Assembly: GCA_002748735.1 (NCBI GenBank)
Contig: PDTC01000012.1
Location: 61,253-125,252, forward strand
DNA length: 64,000 nucleotides
Reading direction: 5' to 3'
DNA from: Desulfobulbus propionicus
GTDB taxonomy: Bacteria > Desulfobacterota > Desulfobulbia > Desulfobulbales > Desulfobulbaceae
The stretch's first letter is position 1, and every line of letters begins with the position of its first letter. This document shows positions 46,132-56,084 of the stretch, one piece after another. The notes beneath the pieces are model-generated. The model was given only the letters and a program-made list of their open reading frames with translations. It was not told the DNA's origin and did no database searches. The position numbers and the translations under genes are program-made.

Positions 46132-46773
46132 CTAGAATACGTCAATTTCCGGGGAGGGAGCAACAATATCCTCAAAAGGAATACAGCCCTGACGAAGACA
46201 GGTAAAATGGCCCGCTTCATTAGTTCCAACCAGTGTAGATCCTGCACCGCCGACAGTCGTGCCACCGTCAAGGATAAGCTCAACCGCATCACCAAACAGG
46301 GCACGCACCTCAGCAGCCGATGTTGCCGGCCGGCCGCCAGACAGGTTGGCGCTCGTTCCTGTAATAACACCGCCAAAGGCGCTGGCCAGCTGCCGGGCCT
46401 CCTGACACCCGGAGAGACGCACACCAATGGTACCGGTACCGGCGGTTATACGCTCGGGAACCAGGGGCCGGGCTGGCATAATCAGGGTCAGAGCACCGGG
46501 CCACCACCTGCCCATGAGCTCTTTCATCTGCGGTGGTACATGGGCAACAACACGGTCAACGTCCTCCTGTGCACCAAGAAGAACAAGCACAGGTTTCCGG
46601 TCAGGTCTCCCCTTGATCGAAAAGAGTCTCTCCAGCGCTGACAGATTAAAAGGATCCACCGCAAGTCCATAATACGTCTCGGTGGCCACAGCGACCACAC
46701 CGCCATCATGAAGGACGTCAACGGCGCGCCAGAGCTCTGGGTTATCAATAAACGCTTTTTGCTTCAACGGCAC
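46132..46773 (-). CDS. tsaC: Threonylcarbamoyl-AMP synthase (YrdC/Sua5 family)
   Basis: Forms threonylcarbamoyl-adenylate for the t6A37 modification of tRNA. The 213-aa product shows GGVVAVATETYYGLAVDP, IKGRPDRKPVLVLL with the KRxxxxP-type motif, and TGTSANLSGG. Only the YrdC domain is present, without the Sua5 C-terminal domain. Its start overlaps the end of the purD-purE gene by 10 nt. Confidence 0.92.
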   Translation of the reverse strand: MPLKQKAFIDNPELWRAVDVLHDGGVVAVATETYYGLAVDPFNLSALERLFSIKGRPDRKPVLVLLGAQEDVDRVVAHVPPQMKELMGRWWPGALTLIMPARPLVPERITAGTGTIGVRLSGCQEARQLASAFGGVITGTSANLSGGRPATSAAEVRALFGDAVELILDGGTTVGGAGSTLVGTNEAGHFTCLRQGCIPFEDIVAPSPEIDVF

Positions 46774-48536
46774 AGCTGGGCGTTCTTTAACTCGACAGCC
46801 GCTGCCATTTCCCGGGCATGCTCGGCAAGCTTCGCCGCAATGACAGCATCGTCAATGGCAAGAATACGCGCCGCCATGATCGCAGCGTTTCTTGCACCGG
46901 CCTTGCCTATCCCCATGCTGGCCACAGGAATTCCCGGCGGCATCTGGACTGTGGAGAGTAGCGCATCGAGTCCACCAAAGGAACCGGCATCAAGGGGTAC
47001 GCCAATCACCGGCAGGGTTGTATGGGCGGCGAGCACGCCCGCCAGATGGGCGGCCATGCCAGCGCCAGCGATGATGACCTTTAAACCGCTCTGGCGAGCC
47101 TCGCGGGCAAAGGCCACGGCCGCATCCGGTGTACGGTGTGCCGAGGCGATGCGCATGGAGCAGGCAATCCCCAACGATTCCAGAAAATGTGCCGCTGATT
47201 CCATAACTGGAAGATCCGAATCCGAGCCCATGACAATCCCCACCTGAGGAACCACTGACGATGCAAGGCGGGCAAGGGCACGATGCCCTATATCCTTTCT
47301 GTACCGGCAATCCTCCCAGCTTATCTTTGCCACCGCCTGATATGCACGGGTGACAGCCTGCTCCAGGGTATCGCCAAGAGCTGTTACCCCCAGTACCCGG
47401 CCGCCGCTGGTCACGGTCCTGCGGTTTTCAATCCGGGTAGCGGCATGAAAGACCATCACGTCGCCAAGCTTTGCCGCAGCCCTCAAGCCAAGGATGGGTT
47501 TACCGGTGACAGAACGCTCCGGATATCCGCCTGATGCCATAACCACACAAACCGCTGGGCGAGGATCCACTTCCAGGGAAAGGGTGTGCAACCGTTGGTC
47601 TATACATGCCTCAAAGATATCAACCAGGTCTGTACGAAGCCGCATGAGCAATGGCTGACACTCAGGGTCGCCAAAGCGGCAGTTGAACTCAAGGACATTA
47701 ATGGTATCGCCATCGATCATCAATCCCGCATACAGCATGCCAACATATGGCCTCCCTTCAGCCGCCATTCCCTGTACAGCGGGCAGCATCACCTCTTCCA
47801 TCACCCGTTTTTCCAGGGCCGGTGTCAGCACCGGCGCCGGAGAATAGGCTCCCATTCCTCCGGTGTTTGGTCCGGTATCACCGTCAAAGGCGGCTTTGTG
47901 ATCCTGGGATGAAGGTAGTGGCAAAATGGTGGTACCATCGGTAAAGGCAATAAAACTGGCCTCTTCACCACTGAGGAAGGCTTCAACCACCACTTGTTTA
48001 CCGGCAGCCCCAAAGGCTCGTTCTTTCATGATCAGGTCAACGGCACGATATCCTTCCTCACTGGTCATGCAGACAAATACTCCCTTACCAGCGGCCAGTC
48101 CATCGGCCTTGACAACACAAGGAGCGCCAAGGCGTTCAATATACTTTTTCGCCGGTCCACGCCCGGAAAATACCTGATACGCGGCAGAGGGAATTGCATA
48201 TTTTTCGAGAAACCCCTTGGTAAAGACCTTACTGCCCTCAAGTTCGGCCGCCTTTGCCGTGGGACCGAAGATGCGCAAACCGGCCTGCTGGAAGAGATCA
48301 ACAATGCCATCGGTCAAGGGAGCCTCAGGGCCGACCACCGTTAGGTCTATCTGCTTTTTTTGGGCAAAGGCAGCCAGACCCTTGATATCCTCAGCAGGCA
48401 CATCAACTGGAATCGCCCTTCTGTCAATTCCGGCATTGCCAGGTGCACAGTACAGCGTGGTTACCCTGTGACTCTGTTGAAGTTTCCAGACAAGAGCGTG
48501 CTCACGTCCACCTCCACCAATAACCAGAATTTTCAT
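46764..48536 (-). CDS. purD: PurD-PurE fusion: GAR synthetase and N5-CAIR mutase
   Basis: One 590-aa chain with two purine-pathway domains. Residues 1 to about 425 are phosphoribosylamine-glycine ligase (PurD): KILVIGGGGREHAL, VVKADGLAAGKGVFV, DGDTGPNTGGMGAYSP and LEFNCRFGDPECQPLL. Residues about 432-590 are PurE: VGIVMGSDSDLPVM, SAHRTPD and GAGMAAHLAGVLAAHT. The frame is continuous across the junction (RLASSVVPQVGIVMG), so the fusion is real in this sequence. PurD and PurE are usually separate genes and catalyse non-consecutive steps. Confidence 0.94.
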   Translation of the reverse strand: MKILVIGGGGREHALVWKLQQSHRVTTLYCAPGNAGIDRRAIPVDVPAEDIKGLAAFAQKKQIDLTVVGPEAPLTDGIVDLFQQAGLRIFGPTAKAAELEGSKVFTKGFLEKYAIPSAAYQVFSGRGPAKKYIERLGAPCVVKADGLAAGKGVFVCMTSEEGYRAVDLIMKERAFGAAGKQVVVEAFLSGEEASFIAFTDGTTILPLPSSQDHKAAFDGDTGPNTGGMGAYSPAPVLTPALEKRVMEEVMLPAVQGMAAEGRPYVGMLYAGLMIDGDTINVLEFNCRFGDPECQPLLMRLRTDLVDIFEACIDQRLHTLSLEVDPRPAVCVVMASGGYPERSVTGKPILGLRAAAKLGDVMVFHAATRIENRRTVTSGGRVLGVTALGDTLEQAVTRAYQAVAKISWEDCRYRKDIGHRALARLASSVVPQVGIVMGSDSDLPVMESAAHFLESLGIACSMRIASAHRTPDAAVAFAREARQSGLKVIIAGAGMAAHLAGVLAAHTTLPVIGVPLDAGSFGGLDALLSTVQMPPGIPVASMGIGKAGARNAAIMAARILAIDDAVIAAKLAEHAREMAAAVELKNAQLCR

Positions 48537-48736
48537 TCTCTCCTCTCCCCCAGTCGGTCAATAATGCGTGACCCGGCCTGCCCGGGCTGAACGCTTAAAT
48601 ACTCCTAAAAGAGTAGCAGATGCAGCCCTCTTCGACAAGCAGGGACTCACCTGTCTAACATCTTTGCACCACTGATTTCTCTCTGAAAAGACCGGGGCAT
48701 TTTCCTTGACCACATCTGCGGAAACTGTTACCTTCG

Positions 48737-48752
48737 GAATGAGGACTCATTC
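48737..48752. promoter_or_regulatory. Palindromic operator upstream of the TetR/FadR-like gene
   Basis: GAATGAG, two bases, then CTCATTC form a perfect inverted repeat at 48737-48752, 32 nt before the TetR-type start. The half-sites match the TGAATGA-n4-TCATTCA pattern I recall for FadR of Bacillus subtilis. Autoregulation is the simplest reading. Confidence 0.7.
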
Positions 48753-48784
48753 ATTTTTTTCTTTGACAGCCACCAACTGATGCA

Positions 48785-49372
48785 ATGAAATCAGCTGATA
48801 AGCACAGAAAAATTATCCGCGCGGCCACCAAAGTTTTTGCCAAAAAAGGATTTTTCAACGCCCGTATTTCCGACATTGCCAAAGAGGCAAAGGTTGCTGA
48901 CGGAACCATCTATCTCTACTTCAACAACAAATTTGATATCCTCATTTCCGTTTTTGAGCAGGAAATAGGCAAGCTTATCGACCAGATCAATACCCTGCTG
49001 AACAAGGAAGACGACCCGAAAATCATGCTGGAGATTTTTATCAGCAGCCATCTCACAGAGATGAAAAAAAATAGGAACCTTGCCGAGGTTATCCAGATTG
49101 AACTACGGCAGACCAACAAGCTGATTCGGGACTACCGCGATAACAAGTTTTCGGAATATTTAAATATTATTGCTGACATTATCCAAAAAGGGCAGCAGGA
49201 AAATGTTTTCAGCAAGGATATCAGCCCGGATGTCGCTAAATGGACGATCTTTGGTGCCCTGGATGAACTTTCCAGGGGCTGGAGCATGGGAAGCGAACCC
49301 GACTATTCCCTCGAAGAGCTCAGCTCCCAGGTAACAGAGCTCTTCCAGTTTGGTGTTCTCGCAAGAGGGTAA
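48785..49372 (+). CDS. TetR-family regulator, FadR-like
   Basis: Transcriptional repressor of 195 aa. The N-terminal helix-turn-helix reads KIIRAATKVFAKKGFFNARISDIAKEAKVADGTIYLYF, the TetR signature. The C-terminal ligand domain (VIQIELRQTNKLIRDYRD, then WTIFGALDELSRGW) resembles FadR/YsiA-type fatty-acyl-CoA sensors. The palindrome just upstream fits a FadR operator, so it probably controls fatty-acid genes and itself. No fatty-acid genes lie nearby. ATG 48785 lacks a strong ribosome site. Confidence 0.85.
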   Translation: MKSADKHRKIIRAATKVFAKKGFFNARISDIAKEAKVADGTIYLYFNNKFDILISVFEQEIGKLIDQINTLLNKEDDPKIMLEIFISSHLTEMKKNRNLAEVIQIELRQTNKLIRDYRDNKFSEYLNIIADIIQKGQQENVFSKDISPDVAKWTIFGALDELSRGWSMGSEPDYSLEELSSQVTELFQFGVLARG

Positions 49373-49414
49373 CCACGCCACTTTTTTAGCTTACCGGGGG
49401 GGGGTAACCTAGCC

Positions 49415-49900
49415 CTATCCACGAGTACCTGCAGCGATTTCAACAACCTCAAATTCCCTGACTCCACCCGGAGTTCTTGCGACGACCTCATCTCCCACCT
49501 CTTTACCAAGAATAGAGCGCCCAAGCGGTGAGAGAACTGAAATGGACCCCTTTGCTACATCTGATTCATCTGGTCCTAGGAGCTGGTAAGTAACCTCCTC
49601 ATCTGTTTCCATATCCATCAGGGTTATCACTGTTCCAAAGACCGCACGTTTGGTACTCACCGCCGTGCAATCAATGACCTCAGCTCGGCTAAGTTTATCA
49701 CGAAGCTCTAAGATACGGCCTTCTATATGTCCCTGTCGTTCCTTGGCGGCATGATACTCGGCGTTCTCCGAAAGATCGCCATGTCCTCTGGCGATTTCAA
49801 TCGCTTTGACCACCTCTGGCCGTTCAACGCGCTCAAGCCGTTCCAATTCATTGCGCATGAACTCGTTGCCTTTTTTAGACATGGGTACTCGTTCAACCAT
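49415..49900 (-). CDS. greA: Transcription elongation factor GreA
   Basis: Stimulates transcript cleavage by backtracked RNA polymerase. The 161-aa product has the N-terminal coiled coil with the acidic tip GHGDLSENAEYHAAKERQ (Asp and Glu at the catalytic tip) and the C-terminal FKBP-like domain (SPLGRSILGKEVGDEVVARTP). A TTG at 49903 directly before the ATG has better spacing to GGAGGG and could be used instead. Convergent with the TetR gene. Confidence 0.96.
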   Translation of the reverse strand: MVERVPMSKKGNEFMRNELERLERVERPEVVKAIEIARGHGDLSENAEYHAAKERQGHIEGRILELRDKLSRAEVIDCTAVSTKRAVFGTVITLMDMETDEEVTYQLLGPDESDVAKGSISVLSPLGRSILGKEVGDEVVARTPGGVREFEVVEIAAGTRG

Positions 49901-50018
49901 CAATCTGTTCCCTCCAGTTTCTTCAGTGCAGGCAGGGCCTGTTATGCTAAACGTTTGATATGGTGAGCCTGATCATCGGCTCTCGGACAACAGTGGAAAT
50001 GTGACGGAAATACATTTA

Positions 50019-51299
50019 TCAGTTTTCTAGTGTTTCGGCTTCCATGGCATTTTTTTCCTGTAACAGCAATGCAATTTCCCGACGGATCTCATGATTTGGG
50101 GTCTGGCTTTGCTGCAATACCTCCAGCACCTGTGCCAGAGCCTGCGGGTTACCCTCATCACGCAGCAGTTTTGCCATGCTCAGATACACGGCATCACGTT
50201 CAGCAGTGATGTGTTCAAGGTCCTGCCAGAGCCACTGGGGATCATCGGTTTTCACCAGAGCCAGCAGACTGCGGGCCAGCTCTGTTTGCGCCGCCTCTTT
50301 CAACCCGTTGACCTGCAGGTCTTCCGGGTGTAGTTCCATATATTTTCCATACAGTAGAAAGGCCCGGTCCACCCGGGCCAGTTCCATGTTGAGATCTGCA
50401 GCGCGCCGTAAAAGTTCAGCTTCTTCAGGATGGAGTGTCAACAGACGCTCAAGATAGATCAACTCCTGGATGCCGTCACCGGAGAGTCTGCAGTCAAGTG
50501 CCAACTGTCGCAAGGCCTCGCTGTTCTCCGGCATCTTCTCGAGCAACAGTCGCCAGCTGGCCATGGCAGCCTCATGGTTACCCTGTGCCTGTTCAGCATG
50601 GGCAAGCTCCCGCAATACGGTCAAATCTTTGGGTCGATGGTGATGAACAGCAGTGAGCAGTTGCACAGACCGGACCGTGTCCCCCGCAGAGGCAGCAGTG
50701 GCGGCAGCACGACGTTTGAGGTCAACATCATCGGGACGTCGCAACATTAACTGCTCCTGAAGCGGGAGGGCACAGCCATACTTGCCGTCAGCCTCCAGGG
50801 CGGCCACCAGACCCTTGAGCGGTTCAATCGCCTCCCTGCCATAAGGCCTGTCCTGGTAGACCCTGCCGTACAGACGAGCGGCGCGCCCTGTTTCTTCCTG
50901 TTTGAGCAGGGTTTTCGCTCGGGCCAGGGTAAACCTCCTGCTTTCCGGATGACGACGCAAAAGGCTTTCCAGTTCGATGCCGGCCTGCTGCCAGGCCTCG
51001 AGATGCATGAGCAGCACAGCGTATTCCCAGCGAGCCTCATCCACGGTGTGCTTACTGGCCAATACCCGCTCGTACTGGAGCTTTGCCTCAAGGTATTGGT
51101 TATCACGAACCAGTTGCCTGGCGCTGTCCCAATGGTTTTTCCACATCGGCGGCGTTGTCGCCCCATGGACATTGATATCCCTTGCCGGGATCTGCAGGTC
51201 ACTGTCGGTACCACCTGTGGCGGGGACAGTCGAGAACAGCAGAAAAACCAGCACTATCGCATGTATGCTGAAAAGACCCACGAAGAAATCACCCTGCAT
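50019..51299 (-). CDS. TPR-repeat exported protein
   Basis: A 426-aa protein from ATG 51299 with an N-terminal hydrophobic signal (SIHAIVLVFLLFSTVPATGG). At least seven tetratricopeptide-like repeats follow, e.g. YLEAKLQYERVLASKHTVDEA and QGNHEAAMASWRLLLEKMPE. The start overlaps the 3' end of the DegT-family gene by 11 nt; the frame extends upstream into that gene without similarity. Likely a periplasmic scaffold. The adjacent sugar aminotransferase hints at a surface polysaccharide role, which is only inference. Confidence 0.8.
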   Translation of the reverse strand: MQGDFFVGLFSIHAIVLVFLLFSTVPATGGTDSDLQIPARDINVHGATTPPMWKNHWDSARQLVRDNQYLEAKLQYERVLASKHTVDEARWEYAVLLMHLEAWQQAGIELESLLRRHPESRRFTLARAKTLLKQEETGRAARLYGRVYQDRPYGREAIEPLKGLVAALEADGKYGCALPLQEQLMLRRPDDVDLKRRAAATAASAGDTVRSVQLLTAVHHHRPKDLTVLRELAHAEQAQGNHEAAMASWRLLLEKMPENSEALRQLALDCRLSGDGIQELIYLERLLTLHPEEAELLRRAADLNMELARVDRAFLLYGKYMELHPEDLQVNGLKEAAQTELARSLLALVKTDDPQWLWQDLEHITAERDAVYLSMAKLLRDEGNPQALAQVLEVLQQSQTPNHEIRREIALLLQEKNAMEAETLEN

Positions 51300-52467
51300 A
51301 AAACGACTGGATAATTTGCACAACATATTCCAGCTGTTCAGCGCGTAATTCAGGAAAAATTGGCAATGCCAGTACCTCTTCAGCAGCCTGTTCGGCAATC
51401 GGCAGGCTTGGTGAGGGATACCCTGCCTTTACCAGGCACTCCTGCTGATGCAGACACAGCGGGTAATAGACTTCCGTGCCTATTGAGTGTTCACCAAGAT
51501 AGGCACGCAACCGATCCCGCTCCGGCACCCGGATAACGAACTGATTGTAGATATGATGATTATGCTCCTCTGCACCCGGAAGATGTCCCCACACCTCTTC
51601 GGGCAGGACAACCGGATTTCCAGTAAGACCGGCATCGTTAAAAAACTTTCTGTACAGGTCACCGTTGCGACGACGCCCCTGATGCCACTGTTCAAGAAAG
51701 GGGAGTTTTATTGATAAAACAACAGCCTGTACAGGGTCCAGACGAAAATTACCACCAACCATGCTATGATAATATTTCGGCTTAGCACCGTGGTTACGCA
51801 GAGAGGCAAGCAAGGCGGCGAAGTCCGCATCAGAAGTGGTAACCATACCGCCATCGCCTATCCCGCCAAGGTTCTTACTGGGAAAAAAGGAAAAACAACC
51901 AGCCTTGCCCATACTCCCGGCCCGTCTCCACCGAATTGAGCCATCTTCCTGATACGGATATTCACTGCCAATAGCCTGAGCAGCATCTTCGATCACAGGG
52001 ATACCCCGTTCCCTGGTACTATCGAGGACAGGCCGCATATCAGCGCACTGACCATAGAGATGTACTGGAATGACAGCCTTGATCCTGTGGTCATGATCTT
52101 CCCGCAGCACCTGTTCCAGGGCGTTCGGGTCGATATTGAAACTGTGCGGTTCAATATCGACGAAGACCGGCTCTGCTCCGGCCCTGAGAATCACCCCCAT
52201 GGTCGCAAAAAAGGAAAAGGGTGTGGTGACAACACGGTCCCCAGGTCCAATGTCCAGTGCCATCATTGCCGCCATAAGGGCATCGGTTCCGCTGGAGACC
52301 CCTATGCCAAACCCTGTTGTGCAATATGCTGCAATCTCTTGTTCCAGCTGTTCAACCCTGGGGCCAAGGATATAGCGGGTTGAATCAATCAGTTCACCCA
52401 CCGATTCAAGGAGCTGGGGGCGCAGCTGCTCGAGCTGCAGCTGCAAATCAAGTAAAGGTACCTGCAT
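51289..52467 (-). CDS. DegT/DnrJ/EryC1/StrS aminotransferase
   Basis: PLP-dependent sugar aminotransferase, 392 aa. VSSGTDALMAAMMALDIGPGDRV, VIEDAAQAIGSEY and FSFFPSKNLGGIGDGGMV, whose Lys binds PLP, mark the family. The C-terminal GTEVYYPLCLHQQECL is also typical. Such enzymes aminate keto-sugars for O-antigen, S-layer or glycan synthesis (WecE/ArnB/WbpE type). The exact nucleotide sugar is not decidable. Confidence 0.92.
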   Translation of the reverse strand: MQVPLLDLQLQLEQLRPQLLESVGELIDSTRYILGPRVEQLEQEIAAYCTTGFGIGVSSGTDALMAAMMALDIGPGDRVVTTPFSFFATMGVILRAGAEPVFVDIEPHSFNIDPNALEQVLREDHDHRIKAVIPVHLYGQCADMRPVLDSTRERGIPVIEDAAQAIGSEYPYQEDGSIRWRRAGSMGKAGCFSFFPSKNLGGIGDGGMVTTSDADFAALLASLRNHGAKPKYYHSMVGGNFRLDPVQAVVLSIKLPFLEQWHQGRRRNGDLYRKFFNDAGLTGNPVVLPEEVWGHLPGAEEHNHHIYNQFVIRVPERDRLRAYLGEHSIGTEVYYPLCLHQQECLVKAGYPSPSLPIAEQAAEEVLALPIFPELRAEQLEYVVQIIQSFYAG

Positions 52468-52596
52468 ACGTTCGCCTCAAAATTTCCATTAAAAAATTTG
52501 ACTGGCTACAAAAACAACAAGGCGTCTGTCAACTTGCCCAGTACAGGCATGTTGAGGCGCCATCTAACCTACCCAAAAAAACAAACAGGCTCAAAA

Positions 52597-53562
52597 TTAC
52601 TCCTGTTCATTACTCCTGGCCGTCACCAGCTCTTCGCCATCAAAAAAATCCTGGATATCGGGCATCTCTTTCTCAAATTGCTTTTTCAGCTTCTTTAAAA
52701 GATTTGCCTCAATCTGGCGTACCCGCTCCCTGGAGATATTAAACTCATCGGCTATTGTCTGCAGGGTCTGGGGCTCGTCATTCAGAAGCCTCATTTTGAG
52801 AATAACCTGCTCCTTGTCGTTAAGCTTGTCTTCGAGGCCACCGAGAATCTCTGCCAGTTTCTTTCGGAGCTGCTGGCTGGCAACAATCTCTTCAATACCG
52901 GGATCGTCTGCCGGCAAAAAGCTCTTTTGCTCATTTTCTGAATCATTGCGCACAGGGGCCTCAAGGGACACGTCCCAGTTGTCCATACGCTGCCCCATTT
53001 CTATAACTTCGCTCTCCTTGACATTCAACCGCTCCGCGAGAAGCTTGACATCGGGTTTGAACCCCTGCGCCTCCAGCAGTTTTTTCTCCTTGTTCAGGCT
53101 GAAGAAAAGTTTGCGCTGCGCCTGGGTAGTACCTATTTTCACGAGCCTCCAGTTATCCATGATGAACTTGAGAATATAGGCGCGTATCCAGTATGCAGCG
53201 TAATAGGAGAACTTGACGCCCCGGTACGGGTCAAATTTTCTGGTTGCCTGGACCAGCCCGACATTGCCCTCCTGAATGAGGTCCATAAAATTCTGCATCC
53301 AGTACTTCTGAAAATCCATTGCCACCTTGACCACAAGCCGCAAATTTGAGGACACCAGCAGATAGGCAGCCTCGGGATCACCGGTCTCCTGAAAACGAAT
53401 GGCAAGTTCTTCGGTCTCCTCACGGCTGAGGAGCTCGTACTGGCTGATCTCCTGAAGGTAACGATGAAGTGCCGGGTTCGATAAGGCCGGCAGGTTGTCA
53501 TCGGTATTCTCTACCACCACCAGCGGGTGATGATCTTGGACTAATGTATCTGTTCCGCTCAT
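52597..53562 (-). CDS. rpoH: RNA polymerase sigma factor RpoH (sigma 32)
   Basis: Group 3 heat-shock sigma factor, 321 aa from ATG 53562 (AGGAAAAAG ribosome site). Region 2: FQKYWMQNFMDLIQEGNVGLV and FDPYRGVKFSYYAAYWIRAYI. The RpoH box is present as TQAQRKLFFSLNKEKK. Region 4.2 has LQTIADEFNISRERVRQIEANLL. The upstream frame to 53637 is open, but its residues do not resemble the family. Confidence 0.93.
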   Translation of the reverse strand: MSGTDTLVQDHHPLVVVENTDDNLPALSNPALHRYLQEISQYELLSREETEELAIRFQETGDPEAAYLLVSSNLRLVVKVAMDFQKYWMQNFMDLIQEGNVGLVQATRKFDPYRGVKFSYYAAYWIRAYILKFIMDNWRLVKIGTTQAQRKLFFSLNKEKKLLEAQGFKPDVKLLAERLNVKESEVIEMGQRMDNWDVSLEAPVRNDSENEQKSFLPADDPGIEEIVASQQLRKKLAEILGGLEDKLNDKEQVILKMRLLNDEPQTLQTIADEFNISRERVRQIEANLLKKLKKQFEKEMPDIQDFFDGEELVTARSNEQE

Positions 53563-53790
53563 AACTTTTTCCTGGTTGATGCTGAAGGACAGGGTCCCGG
53601 CCGTTACGGCCTCTTTATCAACAGGCGTATCACACATTCACAACATTTTTTCCACCATACTCTGAATTGAAAAAAAACTCACTTTAAACATCCCTAACAG
53701 GCTCGACCATTTTATTTTCGACCCGCCCATGGTAAGATACCAGTTTATGAAACATACTCTTCCTCTCTAGACAACAGCTCAACTCAGCAC

Positions 53791-55581
53791 ATGCAGCATA
53801 TTCGAAATTTCAGTATTATCGCCCATATAGACCACGGGAAATCGACCCTGGCCGACCGCATGATTCAGGTCTGTGACCAGGTATCCGAGCGGGAATTCAA
53901 AGACCAGCTCCTTGATACCATGGACATTGAACGCGAACGTGGTATCACCATTAAAAGCCAGACGGTATGCCTGCCTTTTACGGCAAAAGACGGCAAGGCC
54001 TACATCCTCAACCTGGTTGACACCCCCGGACATGTGGATTTCAGCTACGAGGTATCCAGGGCCCTGGCGAGCTGTGAAGGGGCACTGCTGCTCATTGATG
54101 CTGCCCAGGGCGTCGAGGCGCAAACACTTGCAAACCTCTACCTCGCCATGGAAAATGATCTAGAAATCATCCCTGTGATCAACAAAATCGACCTCCCTGC
54201 TGCCGAACCTGACAAGGTTCGCAGCCAGATTGAGGACGATCTCGGCCTCGACGGTAATGCCATCAGGCTCTGCAGTGCCAAAACCGGTGAAGGTGTGCAG
54301 GATATCCTCGAAGCTATAGTTGAACTGCTCCCCCCCCCTGAGGGTGATCCACTGGCACCTTTGCAGGCCCTTATCTTCGACGCCCAGTATGATGCCTACC
54401 GGGGCACAGTTATTTCCGTACGGGTTATCAACGGCACTCTCAAACCCGGTGCTCTCATTCAGTTCATGTCTAATGGTGCTGAGTACAAGGTTGAGGAGGT
54501 CGGCCTCTTCAAGCTAAGCCGGTCGCCGCAACCAGAGCTATCAGCCGGCCAGGTCGGCTACATCATCGCTGGCGTCAAGACGGTCTCCGATACAGCCCCC
54601 GGCGACACCATTACGCTCAAGGAATCTCCCTGCCATGCTCCCTTGCCCGGCTTTCAGCCAGTACTGCAGGTAGTTTTCTCCTCTATTTATCCGATCTCCA
54701 CGGACGACTACGAAGACCTGGCCCGGGCCCTGGAAAAACTCAAGCTCAACGACGCCGCCCTGAGTTTCCAGAAAGACAGCTCTGCGGCATTGGGCTTCGG
54801 GTTTCGCTGTGGGTTTCTTGGCCTCCTCCATCTGGAGGTTGTTCAGGAACGCCTGGAGCGTGAGTTCGATGTCTCGCTGATCCTCACCGTGCCCTCGGTT
54901 CGCTATCACTGCTACATGCAGGACAAGACCATGATTGAGGTCGATAACCCCGCCTACTATCCAGATCCTGGCGCCATAGACCATATCGAGGAGCCCTATA
55001 TCAAGGCGACCATCCATATACCAGAACGCTATATGGGCGTGGTCATGACCCTGTGCATGGAACGACGCGGTGAGAATACCAACTACCACTACCCCATGCC
55101 CAACCGGATTGAGTTCACCTGTGAGCTACCGCTTGCCGAAGTTATTTATGACTTCTATGACCGGCTCAAATCGATCACTCAAGGGTACGGTTCCTTTGAT
55201 TATGAGTTACTCGAGTATCGAAAAAGCACTCTGGTTAAACTCGATATCCTGGTCAACGGTGAGCAGGTGGACGCGCTCAGTCAGCTAGTGCACAGCAGCA
55301 AGGCCAGGGAACGCGGACTCAAAGCCTGTGAAAAGCTCAAGGAAGAGATTCCCCGACAGATGTTTAAAATTGCCATTCAAGGAGCAATAGGTGGAAATAT
55401 TATCGCAAGGACAACAATATCGGCGCTAAGAAAGGATGTTACAGCCAAATGCTATGGAGGCGATATTACCCGGAAGCGCAAACTTCTGGAAAAACAAAAG
55501 GCTGGAAAGAAACGAATGAAAACCGTGGGCAACGTTGATATTCCCCAGCGGGCCTTTCTTGCGGTGTTGAAGTCAGACTGA
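53791..55581 (+). CDS. lepA: Elongation factor 4 (LepA)
   Basis: Ribosome-bound translational GTPase of 596 aa. G1 [16 protein letters not shown]2 region [13 protein letters not shown]3 [13 protein letters not shown]4 [10 protein letters not shown], then EF-G-like domains and the LepA-specific C-terminal domain ([17 protein letters not shown] with [12 protein letters not shown]). Full length. Divergent from rpoH. Confidence 0.97.
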   Translation: MQHIRNFSIIAHIDHGKSTLADRMIQVCDQVSEREFKDQLLDTMDIERERGITIKSQTVCLPFTAKDGKAYILNLVDTPGHVDFSYEVSRALASCEGALLLIDAAQGVEAQTLANLYLAMENDLEIIPVINKIDLPAAEPDKVRSQIEDDLGLDGNAIRLCSAKTGEGVQDILEAIVELLPPPEGDPLAPLQALIFDAQYDAYRGTVISVRVINGTLKPGALIQFMSNGAEYKVEEVGLFKLSRSPQPELSAGQVGYIIAGVKTVSDTAPGDTITLKESPCHAPLPGFQPVLQVVFSSIYPISTDDYEDLARALEKLKLNDAALSFQKDSSAALGFGFRCGFLGLLHLEVVQERLEREFDVSLILTVPSVRYHCYMQDKTMIEVDNPAYYPDPGAIDHIEEPYIKATIHIPERYMGVVMTLCMERRGENTNYHYPMPNRIEFTCELPLAEVIYDFYDRLKSITQGYGSFDYELLEYRKSTLVKLDILVNGEQVDALSQLVHSSKARERGLKACEKLKEEIPRQMFKIAIQGAIGGNIIARTTISALRKDVTAKCYGGDITRKRKLLEKQKAGKKRMKTVGNVDIPQRAFLAVLKSD

Positions 55582-55612
55582 CCGGTAAACACCCTTCTCC
55601 CCTCCCCCAAAA

Positions 55613-55665
55613 AAAACCTTCCTGTGCATGTACTGCCAGGCAGACATGCACAGGAAGGTTTTTTC
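55613..55665. terminator. Bidirectional rho-independent terminator after lepA
   Basis: A 19-bp perfect stem (55613-55631 with 55644-55662) around a 12-nt loop, with A residues on the left and T residues on the right. It ends lepA and the convergent Cys-rich gene. Confidence 0.93.
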
Positions 55666-55688
55666 CGTAATACCCTTACGCCAGGGAC

Positions 55689-55988
55689 TCAGGAGTGGTC
55701 TTCAGCCTCAACAATCTGATAGCGGGGGCAACAGATACCCTTTTGTCCAGGGGTCAGCCCTCGTTGCCTGAAAATATAGGCAATTTCCTTGTCACTGAGG
55801 ATCGTTTCCCCATTTTTCGCATGGGATATATACACCAGACAATCGCTACAGACATTGACACAGGGACTGTCAAGCTTGCGCATGACCTCCCAGCAAGGCG
55901 TTTCTTCCCGGTAGGATGGGCATTGCTGTTGCTCATCGGACTTGCAATCCATGATCTCCCAGCATTTCAGGTCATGCTTGCGTTCCAT
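55689..55988 (-). CDS. Small cysteine-rich protein
   Basis: Product of 99 aa from ATG 55988 (AGAGGG ribosome site). It holds two C-W-E units: KCWEIMDCKSDEQQQCPSY and PCWEVMRKL, then CVNVCSDCLVYI and a C-terminal CCPRY. Ten or more cysteines suggest metal or Fe-S binding. Proteins with this pattern recur in sulfate reducers, sometimes next to signalling genes. No function is assigned. The terminator shared with lepA follows it. Confidence 0.7.
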   Translation of the reverse strand: MERKHDLKCWEIMDCKSDEQQQCPSYREETPCWEVMRKLDSPCVNVCSDCLVYISHAKNGETILSDKEIAYIFRQRGLTPGQKGICCPRYQIVEAEDHS

Positions 55989-56084
55989 CGGAATGGCCCT
56001 CTTAACGCGTTGCAATTAACAGCACACCTTTCACTTCTGCAGAAATTCAGTGCAGACACTTTCATAGAAAAACAACTACCAGCT

